DNA of 64,000 nt. It comes from Muricoccus roseus. Its GTDB lineage: Bacteria; Pseudomonadota; Alphaproteobacteria; Acetobacterales; Acetobacteraceae. The position numbers and the translations under genes are program-made. The stretch lies in contig NZ_FQZF01000021.1 in the NCBI RefSeq assembly GCF_900141905.1, positions 1 to 64,000 of the forward strand, written 5' to 3'. The notes beneath the pieces were generated by a model. It saw only the letters and a list, made by a program, of their open reading frames with translations. It was not told where the DNA came from and made no database searches. This document shows, piece after piece, positions 40,421-51,310 of the stretch (within the stretch, counting starts at the first letter, position 1; every line of letters starts with the position of its first letter).

Positions 40421-43219
40421 TCAATCCGTGGCGAGCAGTGCAACCGGCAGCCCGCGAAGGAGATCCCGTGCGAGGAGACGTTCTCCGCCGGCCGTTCCCC
40501 GCCCCCCCAGCGCGTCCCGGAAGGAAAGGCCCGCGAGCGCCGGCGGCAGGAGGAGCGCGGTCTCGCCCCATCGCTCCGCCGGGATGAGCGGGATGTCCGC
40601 ATCGCCCAGGCATTTCGCCGGCAGGCGGGTGACCAGGGTGATGCTGGCCGAAGCGCCCTGGCGGCGGGCGAAGGCGAGGAGATGCGAGGCCAGCTCGCCC
40701 TCCCCCTCAAGCGGGATGTACTCGCCCTCGGCGAAGAGGTCCGGCAGGCGCCTACGCAGGTCGAGCGCATGGGCGATGACCGCCGCCTTCACGCGGCCGT
40801 CCTTCCACCGCGCCAGGAGATCGGCTGGCGCCTGCCCGGCCTTCAGCGCGGTCTCCCGCGCGGCGAAGTCCACGGGGCGGCGGTTGTCGGGATCCACCAG
40901 GGAGAAGTCCCAGAACTCCGTGCCCTGGTAGAGATCCGGGATGCCAGGGGCGGTGCAGCGGATCAGCGTCTGGGCCAGCCCGTTCACGGCCCCGGCCGGG
41001 GAGAGGCGGCGGACGAGATTCGCCACCTCATCCCGCAGGCGGGACGGACGGTCGCTCGCCAGCATGGCGGTGAGGAATTCCCGGCAGGCCGCCTCATAGG
41101 GCTCGTTCGGCACCGCCCATTCGGAGCGGCGCTTGCCCTCGCGCAGGGCCTTCTCCTGCCAGGCGGCCAGGCGCTGGATCAGCGCCTCCACCCCCGCCTC
41201 ATCCGAGGGCTCCAGCTCCAGCGGCCAGGCACCGACCAGGGATTGGAGGAGCATGATCTCGTCGGTGGCGTCCGGCGCGGGCTCGCCATCCACCTCCTTC
41301 TTCAGCACGGCGTTCAGCCGCGTCCAGCGCGTGAGGGTGGCCGCCCATTCCTGCGGCAGTTCGGAGAGGACGGCCAGGCGCGCGCGCGTGTCCTCCCCGC
41401 GCTTGTGGTCGTGCGTGGCGGTCGCCAGCATCTCGCGCGGGAAGAACTTCGCCCGTTCCCGGCAATCGGCGTGGAAGGCGGCCGGTGTTTCGGCGAAATG
41501 GGAGGGTTCCGACCCCACCTCGTTGCGCGAGATGAGGCGGCCGTAGCGGTAGAAGGCCGTGTCCTCCACCGACTTGGCGGCGACCGGGGCCGAGAGCTGC
41601 TGGAAGCGGATGGCGGCGCGCTGGCGCTCGCGGCGCTGGGCATGCGGCAGGCCCCGCGGCGGATCGCCGCCGAGCCAGGAATCCAGCAGGTCCAGAAGCG
41701 GCCGGTCCGTTTCGCGGATGGTCCGGCGCGCGCCGGCGGTGGCCCAGTCCAGCAGGCGCCGGTCCGCCTCGCTGCGCCCGGCGATGCCGAGATAGGAGCG
41801 ATAGGCCGGGAAGTGGACGAGCACCTCGGTGAGCGCGCGGCGGATGGCCGTGAGGGTGAAGTCGCGCGTCGCCAGGTCGCGCATCGCAATGCGGCGCAGG
41901 GCGAAGGAGGTGGCGTTCAGCTCGGAGGCGAGATTGTAGCGCAGGATCTGTCGGCGCGCCTCTCGCGCCTCTTCCTCGAAGGCGGCGGGGCGGCCGGTCA
42001 TGGCGTGCCAGGTGGCCGCGAGGGGCTCGGCTCCCGCCGGGTCGTGCAGCACGCCCGAGACCTCGTCCATGAAGTTGTAGCCGGTGGTGCCGTCCACCAT
42101 CCAGTCGCGGCGCAGCTTCTCATGCGGCGCGAGGATCTTCTCGATCAGAAGGAGCGGATGGCCCTTCGGCGCCTCGGCCGGGCGGCGCGCGGTCAGCGCC
42201 TCCAGCCGGCGGCGGAGCTTGCGGCAATAGCCGCGCGGGTCGGCCAGGCCGTCCACATGGTCCACGCGCACGCCGTCGATCAGCCCCTCGGCATAGAGGC
42301 GCAGGATCAGGCGGTGCGTCGCCTCGAAGACCTGCGGGCGCTCCACCTGCAACCCGCCCAGCGACGTCACGTCGAAGAAGCGGCGCCAGTTGATCTCGTC
42401 CGTCGCGGCCCGCCACCAGGCGAGGCGGTAGTTCTGCACCTCCAGCAGCGCATGCAGCCGGGCGCGGCCCTTCTCGTCCTTCGAGTCATGCGCCGCGATC
42501 ACCGCATCGATCTGGGCGCGGCCCGCGGGCGTTGCGGCGTGATGCGCCAGCATGTCGAGCGCGAGGCCCGCGGCGGCGCGGATGGCATCGCGGTCCCCAT
42601 CGACGGCGAGGGCGCGGAAGACCTGCGCCAGGCCGGCGAGCTGCGGCTCATGGGTGGCGGAGAGCAGCATGGCGTAGCTGCGCGGCGCCAGCGGGAAGCG
42701 GTGCTCGAAGTACTGGGCGTACATCTTGCCGGTCTCGGGCTCGAGATGCAGCGCGAGGTCGCCGGATTCCAGCACCGTGCCGTAGGGCGCGCCGAGGAAG
42801 GGCGCGAGCATCCGGTCCGTCAGCCCGGGGTCGGGCGGGTTCCAGTCGATGTCGAAGAAGCGGGCGAAGGGGGATTGCGGCCCCCATTCCAGCACGTCCA
42901 GCCACCAGCCATTGTCCGCGCCGCCCACCCCCATGTGGTTAGGCACGATGTCGAGGATGAGGCCCATGTCATGGGCGCGCAGCGCGGCCACCAGCCGCTC
43001 CAGCGCCTCCTCGCCGCCCAGCTCCGGGTTGATCCGCTCCGGATCCACGATGTCGTAGCCATGGGTGGAGCCGGGGCGGGCCTTCAGCAGGGGCGAGGCA
43101 TAGAGATGGCTGATGCCCAGCTGCGCGAAATAGGGCACCAGCGGCACCGCCGCATCCAGCGGGAAGTCCTTGTGGAATTGCAGCCGGGCGGTGGCGCGCG
43201 GGGTCGCGGGTGCGGGCAT
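40421..43219 (-). CDS. treY: Malto-oligosyltrehalose synthase
   Basis: A 932-residue GH13 enzyme that isomerises the reducing-end alpha-1,4 bond of glucan chains to alpha,alpha-1,1, giving maltooligosyl-trehalose. Catalytic regions: LILDIVPNHMGVGGADN, GLIDGVRVDHVDGLADPRGY with the nucleophile Asp, and HPLLLIEKILAPHEKLR with the acid Glu. TAFYRYGRLISRNEVGSEP and GIPDLYQGTEFWDFSLVDPD are TreY-specific. Full length. It is the last of the seven glucan genes, 13 bases after malQ; its product is the substrate of TreZ. Confidence 0.97.
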   Translation of the reverse strand: MPAPATPRATARLQFHKDFPLDAAVPLVPYFAQLGISHLYASPLLKARPGSTHGYDIVDPERINPELGGEEALERLVAALRAHDMGLILDIVPNHMGVGGADNGWWLDVLEWGPQSPFARFFDIDWNPPDPGLTDRMLAPFLGAPYGTVLESGDLALHLEPETGKMYAQYFEHRFPLAPRSYAMLLSATHEPQLAGLAQVFRALAVDGDRDAIRAAAGLALDMLAHHAATPAGRAQIDAVIAAHDSKDEKGRARLHALLEVQNYRLAWWRAATDEINWRRFFDVTSLGGLQVERPQVFEATHRLILRLYAEGLIDGVRVDHVDGLADPRGYCRKLRRRLEALTARRPAEAPKGHPLLLIEKILAPHEKLRRDWMVDGTTGYNFMDEVSGVLHDPAGAEPLAATWHAMTGRPAAFEEEAREARRQILRYNLASELNATSFALRRIAMRDLATRDFTLTAIRRALTEVLVHFPAYRSYLGIAGRSEADRRLLDWATAGARRTIRETDRPLLDLLDSWLGGDPPRGLPHAQRRERQRAAIRFQQLSAPVAAKSVEDTAFYRYGRLISRNEVGSEPSHFAETPAAFHADCRERAKFFPREMLATATHDHKRGEDTRARLAVLSELPQEWAATLTRWTRLNAVLKKEVDGEPAPDATDEIMLLQSLVGAWPLELEPSDEAGVEALIQRLAAWQEKALREGKRRSEWAVPNEPYEAACREFLTAMLASDRPSRLRDEVANLVRRLSPAGAVNGLAQTLIRCTAPGIPDLYQGTEFWDFSLVDPDNRRPVDFAARETALKAGQAPADLLARWKDGRVKAAVIAHALDLRRRLPDLFAEGEYIPLEGEGELASHLLAFARRQGASASITLVTRLPAKCLGDADIPLIPAERWGETALLLPPALAGLSFRDALGGRGTAGGERLLARDLLRGLPVALLATD

Positions 43220-43232
43220 CAGTGGGGGACCA

Positions 43233-45281
43233 TCAACTGGGTGTCTGGCTTCGTGCCCTGGCGAAAGCGTCCAGCCGGGCGGCGGTTTCCGGCTGGTCGA
43301 GCATCGTCGCGGCTTCCCCGGGCAGCCGGCGCCGCCAGTTTGGATGGCCCTCGGTGGTGCCGGGCAGGTTCGGCGCCTCCTCCAGCGCCAGCGCGTCCTC
43401 CATCGGCAGCAGCGCCAGCGCGCAGGCAGCGGAGGCCACGTGGCGGGCAGCGGCGGTCGCGACCTTCGCCCCCTCCTCCTCGCCCGGCATGTCGCCCTCG
43501 GCTACGCCGTTCTCGCGCATGGCCTGCCAGAGGCGGGTCCGGTCCAGCTGCCGTTCCTGGCGCTGCTCGCTCCCGTCATTCCCCTCGCCCAGCAGGCCGA
43601 GCCGCGCGCGCCATTCGATGTCGCGCCCCTTCCACCAGCCCGCCACCGTAGGAAGGTCATGCGTGGTGGTCACGGCCACCGCGCCGGGCGACCACTGGGA
43701 GGGCGGCGTGAAGCGGTGGTCCCGGCCCTGCTCGAAATAGAGGACGCGCAGGCCCATCAGCCCCGTCTCATCCAGCTTCTCGCGGAAGCCTTCCGGCAGC
43801 GTGCCGAGATCCTCGCCAACCACGATCGCGCCGTTGCGGCGGGACTCCAGCGCGACGAGGCGCAGCATGTCCATGACGGGGAAGTGGAGATAGGCGCCCT
43901 GGTCCGCATCCTGCCCGTTGGGCACGAGCCAGAGCCGCGCCAGGCCCATCGCATGGTCGATCCGCACGCCGCCGCCATGGCGCATCGCGGCGCGCAGCAT
44001 CTCGAGGAAGGCCGTGTAGCCGCCATCGCGCAGGCCACGCGGGGAGAAGGCGGCGATGCCCCAGGACTGGCCGAGGGGCGAGAAGATGTCGGGCGGCGCG
44101 CCCACGCCGACGCCGGACAGGATCTGCCCCTGGCGCGACCAGCCATGGCTGCCGCCGGCATCGGTGCCCACCGCGAGATCGGCGATAAGGCCGATCCTTG
44201 CGCCGGCCCCGCGGAAGGCGGCCTGCGCCTCGCCGAGGCCGCGATCGGCGATCCATTGGAGGAAGGCGTGGAAGGACACCTCGCGCTCATGCTCCCGGGC
44301 GAAGCGGGCGACGCCGGGCGCGTCGGGGCGGCGATACTCCGCCGGCCAGTCCTTCCAGTGCCAGAGCGAGGGATCGCGGCCATAGAGATGGCCGTGCAGC
44401 GCCTCGAACCGCGCATGGCTTTCCAGCGCCTCGCCGCCTTCCTCGCGGAAGCGGTCGAAGGCGGGGTCGCCGGAGAAGCGGTCGAAGATGGAGCGGAAGA
44501 GGCGCAGGCGCAGGCGGGCGGCGGCGGGCCACTCCACCAGCTCCAGCGCTTCCAGCCGCGCGAACTCACCGGCCAGGCCGGTCTCGGCCAGGGCCGCCCG
44601 CAGCGTCTCCTCGCCCATCGCGGCGGGGTCGGCGTGCAGCACGTTCAGAAAGAGGCGCGAGGAGGGCGCATAGGGCGAGAAGCGCTCGGGATCGGCGGAG
44701 AACTGCGCATGGACCGGCGAGATGGCGATGGCATCCGCGCCACGCCGTGCCGCCGAGACCGCGAGCTGCGCCAGGCCGGTGAAGTCGCCGATGCCGCCAT
44801 CGCCCCGCCGATGCGGCGAGTAGAGCTGCGCCGCCAGGCCCCAGGGCCGCGTGCCGGGCTCAATCCCGTGGCAGCGCTGCGGGCAGACGGCGAGGATCGT
44901 CTCCTGCCCGCCGATCTCCAGCCGGTGGTAGCCGGCTTCGTCCACCGGCGGCAGCGTGCAGAGCCCGTCCTGCTGCCGGGCCCGCCCTTCCCGACGCGCG
45001 CCGCTTTCCAGACGAAGGCGGAATTCCGGTTCGCCGGGCAGGCCGAGCAGCACGGGGCGGTGCTGCAGGGCGGTGCAGAGCGGCGGCAGGGCACGCGCCT
45101 CCGCGCGAAGGGTCTCGCGGCTCTCGCGGATTTCGGCCTCGCTGCCCGCCGGCAGTTCCAGAGCGGCGAGAATGGCGCGCATCGCCTCGGGGCCGACGCT
45201 ATGGTCGCGGTTGTTCACGTCGCGCCATTCCACCGCGATCCCGGCGGCCTGGGCGAGTTCGCGAAGCTCCTGTTCACTCAT
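43233..45281 (-). CDS. malQ: 4-alpha-glucanotransferase (amylomaltase)
   Basis: A 682-residue GH77 enzyme that moves alpha-1,4-glucan segments between maltodextrins, releasing glucose. Markers: LYSPHRRGDGGIGDFTGLAQ, RIDHAMGLARLWLVPNG with the nucleophile Asp, GAIVVGEDLGTLPEGF with the acid Glu, and TTHDLPTVAGWWKGRD. The N-terminal about 130 residues form the extension seen in E. coli type MalQ. Its ATG shares one base with the treZ stop (45281). In the operon it would recycle short dextrins left by GlgX, TreZ and TreY. Confidence 0.96.
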   Translation of the reverse strand: MSEQELRELAQAAGIAVEWRDVNNRDHSVGPEAMRAILAALELPAGSEAEIRESRETLRAEARALPPLCTALQHRPVLLGLPGEPEFRLRLESGARREGRARQQDGLCTLPPVDEAGYHRLEIGGQETILAVCPQRCHGIEPGTRPWGLAAQLYSPHRRGDGGIGDFTGLAQLAVSAARRGADAIAISPVHAQFSADPERFSPYAPSSRLFLNVLHADPAAMGEETLRAALAETGLAGEFARLEALELVEWPAAARLRLRLFRSIFDRFSGDPAFDRFREEGGEALESHARFEALHGHLYGRDPSLWHWKDWPAEYRRPDAPGVARFAREHEREVSFHAFLQWIADRGLGEAQAAFRGAGARIGLIADLAVGTDAGGSHGWSRQGQILSGVGVGAPPDIFSPLGQSWGIAAFSPRGLRDGGYTAFLEMLRAAMRHGGGVRIDHAMGLARLWLVPNGQDADQGAYLHFPVMDMLRLVALESRRNGAIVVGEDLGTLPEGFREKLDETGLMGLRVLYFEQGRDHRFTPPSQWSPGAVAVTTTHDLPTVAGWWKGRDIEWRARLGLLGEGNDGSEQRQERQLDRTRLWQAMRENGVAEGDMPGEEEGAKVATAAARHVASAACALALLPMEDALALEEAPNLPGTTEGHPNWRRRLPGEAATMLDQPETAARLDAFARARSQTPS

Positions 45282-47035
45282 CAGGCAGGGTCCAGCAGGG
45301 CGATGGTGGTGTGCGGGGGCAAGGTGCCGGCCGCGAGCGAGGCGGCATGCCCAGGCGCGCTCTCAAACAGGATCCGGGCACCCTGCGCCTTAACCTGCGC
45401 TGAATCGCCGCCGAAATTCGTGGCGATGGTCAGCCGCGTGCCATCCCCCATGCGCCAGCGCGCCAGGACCGCGGCGGGCCCGACCGGCTCCGCGCCTTCC
45501 GCCGTCGCGCCCTTGAGGCGCGGGATGATCTCGGCATGGCGAATCGCCAGCAGCGCCTTGTGATGCGCGAGAATGGCATCGTGCGGCGGCCGCTGCGCCT
45601 CCGTGAAATCGGGCCGCGAGCGCTCGAAGGTGGCGGGGTCGTTCGGATCGGGGATGCGCGCGCGCGCCGCCTCGTCCTGGAAGGCGCTGAAATGCGCGAA
45701 CTCCTTGCGGCGCCCTTCGCGAACGGCCTTGGCCAGCTCAGGGTCCTTGAAGCCGGTGAAGAAGAGGAAGGGTGCGGTGGCGCCCCATTCCTCGCCCATG
45801 AACAGCATCGGGATCTGCGGGCAGAGGAGCAGCAGGGCAGTGGCGGCGCGCAGGGACGGCGCGGGGGCCAGGACCTCCAGCCTTTCGCCCATGGCGCGGT
45901 TGCCGACCTGGTCGTGGTTCTGCAGGAAGAGCACGAAGGCGGTGGGCGGCAGATGGGCGGAGGGCTCGCCGCGCGGACGATGCAGATGCGGCATCTCCTC
46001 GCCCTGGAACAGGAACCCCTCGCCCAGGACGCGCGCGAGCTTCTTCGCCCCGTCATCGGCGAAGTCCTCGTAATAGCCCTCGCGCTCGCCGGTCAGCAGC
46101 GGGTGCAGCGTGTTGTGGCCGTCGTCGTTCCACTGCGCGTCGTACAGGCCGGGGGCGAGCTTGGAGGCGGTGTTGCCCTCGTTCTCCAGCACCAGATGCA
46201 CCTCGCGCCCCGTCACCTCGGCGCGGAGGCGGCGGGCCAGCACATCCAGCCAGGGCTGGTCGGCGATGGCATGCACGGCGTCCAGCCGCAGCCCGTCGAC
46301 ATGATAGTCGCGCAGCCACATCAGCGCGCATTCCTCGAAATAGGCGCGCACCTCCGGCTTCGCGAAGTCGATCGCGGCACCCCAGGGCGTGTGGATGCCC
46401 TCGTCGAAGAAGGGCTTGGCATAGGCGTGCAGATAGGCGCCGTCCGGCCCGAAATGGTTGAAGACGCAGTCGACAAAGACCGAGAGGCCGAGGCCATGCG
46501 CCGCGTCCACCAGCGCCTTCAGCTCCTCCGGCGTGCCGTAGCTCGGGTCGGGGGCGAAGGGCTGCACGCCGTCATAGCCCCAGTTGCGGCCACCGGGGAA
46601 AGCGGCCAGCGGCATCAGCTCCACGGCGTTGACGCCGAGTTCCTTCAGGCGCGGCAGCAGTGCCTGCACGCCGGCATAGCCGCCCAGCGTGCCGACATGC
46701 AGCTCGTAGAGCACCGTCTCGTGCCAGGGGCGGCCGCGCCATGCGGCATCCCGCCAGGCATAGGCGCCGTGATCCACCAGCACGGAGGCGCCGTGCACGT
46801 CCTCGGCCTGGGCGCGGGAGGCAGGGTCCGGCACGAGGAGATCCGGGGCGGTGCGGAAGCGGTAGCGCGCGCCGGGGCGCGCCGGCGCGTCCACCGCGTA
46901 CCAGCCGCCACCGCGGGCCTCCATCGGCAGGGGATCCATCCCCTCGACTTCCAGCAGGACGGTCTCCGCGGAGGGTGCCCACAGGCGGAAGGTCGCGCCC
47001 CGCTCATGCAGCAGCGGACCCCATAGGGTGGTCAT
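45281..47035 (-). CDS. treZ: Malto-oligosyltrehalose trehalohydrolase
   Basis: A 584-residue GH13 enzyme that cuts maltooligosyl-trehalose to free trehalose. An N-terminal beta-sandwich (TFRLWAPSAETVLLEVEGMD) precedes the barrel: [33 protein letters not shown] (nucleophile Asp), HLVLENEGNTASKLA (acid Glu) and LFLQNHDQVGNRAMGER. PQIPMLFMGEEWGATAPFLF is typical of TreZ. ATG 47035 overlaps the glgX stop by four bases; the stop overlaps malQ by one base. Confidence 0.97.
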   Translation of the reverse strand: MTTLWGPLLHERGATFRLWAPSAETVLLEVEGMDPLPMEARGGGWYAVDAPARPGARYRFRTAPDLLVPDPASRAQAEDVHGASVLVDHGAYAWRDAAWRGRPWHETVLYELHVGTLGGYAGVQALLPRLKELGVNAVELMPLAAFPGGRNWGYDGVQPFAPDPSYGTPEELKALVDAAHGLGLSVFVDCVFNHFGPDGAYLHAYAKPFFDEGIHTPWGAAIDFAKPEVRAYFEECALMWLRDYHVDGLRLDAVHAIADQPWLDVLARRLRAEVTGREVHLVLENEGNTASKLAPGLYDAQWNDDGHNTLHPLLTGEREGYYEDFADDGAKKLARVLGEGFLFQGEEMPHLHRPRGEPSAHLPPTAFVLFLQNHDQVGNRAMGERLEVLAPAPSLRAATALLLLCPQIPMLFMGEEWGATAPFLFFTGFKDPELAKAVREGRRKEFAHFSAFQDEAARARIPDPNDPATFERSRPDFTEAQRPPHDAILAHHKALLAIRHAEIIPRLKGATAEGAEPVGPAAVLARWRMGDGTRLTIATNFGGDSAQVKAQGARILFESAPGHAASLAAGTLPPHTTIALLDPA

Positions 47036-49158
47036 TCCGTACTCGCTCCCTCTCGCGCCAGGCGGCTCCAGAGGAGAACGACCGAACGGGCCCCGACGGC
47101 TATCACCGTCTCGCTTTTTTCAAGCGGCCGTTCCTCGGCCTCCGGATGGGCGCTGTCCAGCACGAGAATCCAGTTCTGCACCGTGGTGGGCAGGGTGAAG
47201 GGCTGAGGGGCGCTGTCGGCGTTCACCATCAGCAGCACGGTGTCCACCGTGTCGTCCGGCGCGCTGTCGGCGCGTAGCATGGCGAAGGTCTTGGAGATCG
47301 GGTCGCGCCAGGCCTCGGGCGAGATGGGCTGGCCGTCCTGGCCGAACCACTGGGTGTCGTGCAGCCCCGGCACCGGCTCCGACTGGCCATGCGGAAAGCG
47401 CGGGGGGCGCAGCGGCGCGAAGCGGTGGCGCAACTGCGCCAGCCGGCCGGTGAAGCGGATGAGCGCCTGCGCCTCCTCCGTCCCGCCGCGCTGCCAATCG
47501 ACCCAGGAGATCTCGTTGTCCTGACAATAGGCGTTGTTGTTGCCCTTCTGCGTCCGGCCCATCTCGTCCCCGGCCAGCAGCATGGGCGTGCCGGCGGAGA
47601 AGAAGACGGTCGCCAGCATGGCGCGCTTCAGCCGGCTGCGGGTCTCGAGGATGGCGGGGTCGTCCGTTTCCCCCTCCTCGCCCCAGTTGTGGCTGTAGTT
47701 CTCGCCATGGCCGTCGCGATTGTCCTCGCCATTTAGCTCGTTGTGGCGGTGGTCGTAGGAGACGATGTCCTCCAGCGGGAAGCCGTCATGGCTGGCGATG
47801 TAGTTGACGCTGGCCCAGGGCTGGCGGCGCCGGCGGTCGAACAGCTCGGCGGAGCCGGTGAGCCGCGCGGCGATGTCGGCACGCATGCCTTCGTCGCCCT
47901 TCCAGAAGCGGCGCACGCCGTCACGGAACTTGTCGTTCCATTCGGCGAAGCCGGGCGGATGGTTGCCGAGCTGATATCCGCCCGGGCCGATATCCCAGGG
48001 TTCGGAAATCAGCTTGCTGCGCGACAGCACGGGGTCCTGCCGCAGCGCGTCGAAGAAGCCCGACCCCGGATCGAAGCCCGTCGCCTCCCGGCCGAGGACG
48101 CTGCCCAGGTCGAAGCGGAACCCATCCACATGGAAGGTCTCCACCCAGTAGCGCAGGCTGTCCATGACCATCTGGATGACCCGCGGATGCGACATGTTCA
48201 CCGTATTGCCGGTGCCGGTGTCGTTGATGCAATGACGTGGGTTATCCGGCAGCAAACGATAGTAGGAGGCGTGGTCCAGCCCGCGCCAGGAGAGGGTGGG
48301 CCCCATCTCCGAACCCTCGCAGGTGTGGTTGTAGACCACGTCGAGGATCACCTCGATCCCGGCCTCGTGCAGGCGCCGCACCGCCGCGCGCAACTCGTTC
48401 AGCTGCCCCGTCGCGAGATAGGCGGGCTCGGGCGCGAAGAAGGAGAGGGTGGAGTAGCCCCAGAAGTTGGTCAGCCCCTTCTCCACGAGGAAGCGGTCCT
48501 GCAGGAAGGCGTGCACCGGCAGCAGCTCCACCGCCGTCACGCCGATCCTCTGCAGGTGGTTGATCACAGCCGGGTGGCCCAGCGCCTGGAAGCTGCCCCG
48601 GATGGGTCCGGGCACCTCCTCATGAAGCTGCGTCAGGCCCTTCAGATGCGCCTCGTAGATGATGGTGTCGCACCACGGGTTCTCCAGCGGGCGGTCGCGC
48701 CCCCATTCGAAGGCCCGGTCATCCACCACCACCCCCTTGGGCATGGCCGCGGCGCTGTCGCGCCGGTCCATGGTCAGGTCCCCGCGCGAGCCGCCGACAC
48801 GGTAGCCGAACAGCGCGTCCGACCAGGTGACATTGCCCACCAGCTGCTTCGCATAGGGGTCCAGCAGCAGCTTGGTCGGGTTGAAGCGGTGCCCCTTCCC
48901 CGGCTCATAGGGGCCATGGGCACGATAGCCGTAGACGGTGCCCGGCCCGACATCCGGCAGGTAGCCGTGCCAGACCTCGTCCGTGCATTCCGGCAGATCG
49001 TAGCGCGCGATCTCCCGCCGGCCGCTCGCGTTGAACAGACACAGCTCGATCCTCTCTGCATGGGCGGAGAAGACCGCGAAGTTCACCCCCAACCCGTCCC
49101 ATGTGGCGCCCAGCGGATAGGGTTTCCCGGTTTCGAGGCGGGAGGGCGCTGTCGGCAT
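47032..49158 (-). CDS. glgX: Glycogen debranching enzyme GlgX
   Basis: A 708-residue GH13 isoamylase-type enzyme hydrolysing alpha-1,6 branches of trimmed glucan. N-terminal CBM48 (PLGATWDGLGVNFAVFSAHA), then DVVYNHTCEGSEMGPTLSWR, FHVDGFRFDLGSVLGRE (nucleophile Asp), LISEPWDIGPGGYQLGNHPP (acid Glu) and YIASHDGFPLEDIVSYDHRH. Length fits full GlgX. It starts 16 bases after glgB and overlaps treZ by four bases. Linear chains it frees are substrates for TreY. Confidence 0.97.
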   Translation of the reverse strand: MPTAPSRLETGKPYPLGATWDGLGVNFAVFSAHAERIELCLFNASGRREIARYDLPECTDEVWHGYLPDVGPGTVYGYRAHGPYEPGKGHRFNPTKLLLDPYAKQLVGNVTWSDALFGYRVGGSRGDLTMDRRDSAAAMPKGVVVDDRAFEWGRDRPLENPWCDTIIYEAHLKGLTQLHEEVPGPIRGSFQALGHPAVINHLQRIGVTAVELLPVHAFLQDRFLVEKGLTNFWGYSTLSFFAPEPAYLATGQLNELRAAVRRLHEAGIEVILDVVYNHTCEGSEMGPTLSWRGLDHASYYRLLPDNPRHCINDTGTGNTVNMSHPRVIQMVMDSLRYWVETFHVDGFRFDLGSVLGREATGFDPGSGFFDALRQDPVLSRSKLISEPWDIGPGGYQLGNHPPGFAEWNDKFRDGVRRFWKGDEGMRADIAARLTGSAELFDRRRRQPWASVNYIASHDGFPLEDIVSYDHRHNELNGEDNRDGHGENYSHNWGEEGETDDPAILETRSRLKRAMLATVFFSAGTPMLLAGDEMGRTQKGNNNAYCQDNEISWVDWQRGGTEEAQALIRFTGRLAQLRHRFAPLRPPRFPHGQSEPVPGLHDTQWFGQDGQPISPEAWRDPISKTFAMLRADSAPDDTVDTVLLMVNADSAPQPFTLPTTVQNWILVLDSAHPEAEERPLEKSETVIAVGARSVVLLWSRLAREGASTE

Positions 49159-49174
49159 GGGGACGGGAAATCCT

Positions 49175-51310
49175 TCAGGGCGTGAAGATGAGCGTGGCCA
49201 GCGGCGGCAGCATCAGGTTCAGCGAAGCCGGCTGGCCGTGGGACGGTTCCTCCCTGGCCTGCGCGCCTCCCGCATTCCCGATGCCGGAACCACCATAGAC
49301 GGCAGCGTCGGTATTGAGGACTTCCTTCCACCAGCCGCCCCAGGGCACCCCGATCCGGTAGTCGTAGCGGGGCACCGGAGTGAGGTTGCAGACGACGAGG
49401 GCGGGCCGGCCATCCGCCCCGAAACGCAGGAAGGCATAAACGCTGTTGGCCGCGTCATCCCCCACCACCCAGGCAAAGCCCGAGGGGTCGGCGTCCTTCT
49501 CATGCAGCGCCGGCACCTCGCGATAGGCCTTGTTCAGGTCCCGCACCAGGGCCTGCATGCCGCGGTGGCGCGGCTGGTCCAGCAGGTGCCAGGGAAGCTG
49601 GGCGTCGTGGTTCCACTCCGTCGGCTGCGCGAGTTCGATGCCCATGAAGAGCAGCTTCTTGCCCGGATGCGTCCACATGAAGCCGAGATAGGCGCGCAGA
49701 TTGGCGTGCTTCTGCCAGTCGTCCCCCGGCATCTTCCGCAGCAGCGAGCCCTTCCCGTGCACCACCTCGTCATGGGAAAGCGGCAGCATGAACTTCTCGG
49801 AAAAGGCATAGACCAGGCCGAAGGTCATCTGCCCATGGTGCCAGCGGCGGTTGACTGGGTCCTCCTGCATGTAGTGCAGGGAGTCGTGCATCCAGCCCAT
49901 GTTCCACTTGTAGTGGAAGCCGAGGCCGCCTTCGCTGACCGGGGCGGAGACGCCGGGCCAGGCCGTGCTTTCCTCGGCCACCATGATGGCGCCGGGGCAG
50001 CGCTCCCGCACCACCTCGTTCAGCTCCTTGATGAAGCCCACGGCCTCGAGGTTCTCGCGCCCGCCATACTGGTTCGGGATCCACTCGCCCGCGTTGCGGG
50101 AGTAGTCGCGGTAGAGCATGGAGGCGACCGCATCCACGCGCAGCCCGTCCACGTGGTAGTGCTCGAGCCAGTGCAGCGCGGAGGCGATGAGGAAGCCGCG
50201 CACCTCGTTCCGCCCGAAATTGTAGATGAGCGTGTTCCAGTCCTTGTGGAACCCCTCGCGCGGATCGGCATGCTCATACAGCGCCGTGCCGTCGAACTGG
50301 CCGAGCCCGTGCGGGTCGGACGGGAAATGGGCGGGCACCCAGTCCAGGATCACGCCGATCCCCGCCTCGTGACAACGGTCCACGAAGCGGGAGAAGCCTT
50401 CCGGCGTGCCGAAGCGGGCGGTGGGCGCGAAAAGGCCGAGCGGCTGGTAGCCCCAGGAGCCGCCGAAGGGATGCTCCATGATCGGCAGAAGCTCCACATG
50501 CGTGAAGCCCATGCCGACGACATAAGGAATCAGCCGCGCCGCCACTCCGTCCCAATCCGGCGCGGCGCCGTTCTCGGCGTGCCACCAGGAGGTCGGATGC
50601 ACCTCGTAGATGGAGATCGGCGCCTCGACCGCCTGCAGCCCGGCGCGACGCGACATCCAGCTCGCGTCGTTCCAGGGATGCGCCGCCGGCTTTGTCACGA
50701 TCGAGGCCGTTCCCGGCGCCAGCTCCGCCTGGCCAGCCACGGGGTCCGCCTTCAGGGGCAGCACGCCCCCATGCGCGCCGAGGATCTCGTACTTGTAGTG
50801 CTCGCCCGGGCCGAGGCGCGGGAGAAACAGCTCCCAAATGCCCGAGGCGCCGCGCAGCCGCATCGGATGGCGGCGGCCATCCCAGGCATTGAAGCCGCCG
50901 ACGACGGAAACGCGCCGCGCATTCGGCGCCCAAACGGCGAAGCGCACGCCGGGCACGCCATCCACCTCCATGGCCTGGGCGCCGAAGACCTGGCCCATCT
51001 CGCGGTGCCGGCCCTCGCCGAAGAGGTAGATGTCCATGTCCCCGAGCAGCAGACCGAAGGAATAGGGATCCTCCGTCTCCTGCACGCCGCCGGGCCAGGT
51101 GATGCGAAGCGTGTAGGGCGTGGTGACCTCGCCCTCCCACATGCCGTGGTCATGCACCTGCCGGAGCGCGACCGGCGCCCCGCCACGGGGCACCGCCTCC
51201 ACGCTCAGCGCGCCCGGCAGGAAGCTGCGGACCACGCCATCATGCGGCCCGAGCACCGCGAAGGGGTCGCCATGGCGCCCCTCGACAATGGCTTGGATGG
51301 CGTCGTTCAT
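49175..51310 (-). CDS. glgB: 1,4-alpha-glucan branching enzyme
   Basis: A 711-residue GH13 enzyme forming alpha-1,6 branches. N-terminal sandwich domains ([40 protein letters not shown]) precede the barrel with [34 protein letters not shown] (nucleophile Asp), [17 protein letters not shown] (acid Glu) and [23 protein letters not shown] 51310 ([20 protein letters not shown]) overlaps the stop of the treS-maltokinase gene by four bases (ATGA); the frame upstream of it is inside that gene. Together with GlgE it would build branched glucan from maltose 1-phosphate. Confidence 0.97.
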   Translation of the reverse strand: MNDAIQAIVEGRHGDPFAVLGPHDGVVRSFLPGALSVEAVPRGGAPVALRQVHDHGMWEGEVTTPYTLRITWPGGVQETEDPYSFGLLLGDMDIYLFGEGRHREMGQVFGAQAMEVDGVPGVRFAVWAPNARRVSVVGGFNAWDGRRHPMRLRGASGIWELFLPRLGPGEHYKYEILGAHGGVLPLKADPVAGQAELAPGTASIVTKPAAHPWNDASWMSRRAGLQAVEAPISIYEVHPTSWWHAENGAAPDWDGVAARLIPYVVGMGFTHVELLPIMEHPFGGSWGYQPLGLFAPTARFGTPEGFSRFVDRCHEAGIGVILDWVPAHFPSDPHGLGQFDGTALYEHADPREGFHKDWNTLIYNFGRNEVRGFLIASALHWLEHYHVDGLRVDAVASMLYRDYSRNAGEWIPNQYGGRENLEAVGFIKELNEVVRERCPGAIMVAEESTAWPGVSAPVSEGGLGFHYKWNMGWMHDSLHYMQEDPVNRRWHHGQMTFGLVYAFSEKFMLPLSHDEVVHGKGSLLRKMPGDDWQKHANLRAYLGFMWTHPGKKLLFMGIELAQPTEWNHDAQLPWHLLDQPRHRGMQALVRDLNKAYREVPALHEKDADPSGFAWVVGDDAANSVYAFLRFGADGRPALVVCNLTPVPRYDYRIGVPWGGWWKEVLNTDAAVYGGSGIGNAGGAQAREEPSHGQPASLNLMLPPLATLIFTP

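Noticed and set aside
40250-45563. Very long plus-strand frames (1133 and 797 codons) opposite treY and malQ.
   Set aside because: They mirror the conserved minus-strand enzymes and show no motif; not credible genes.
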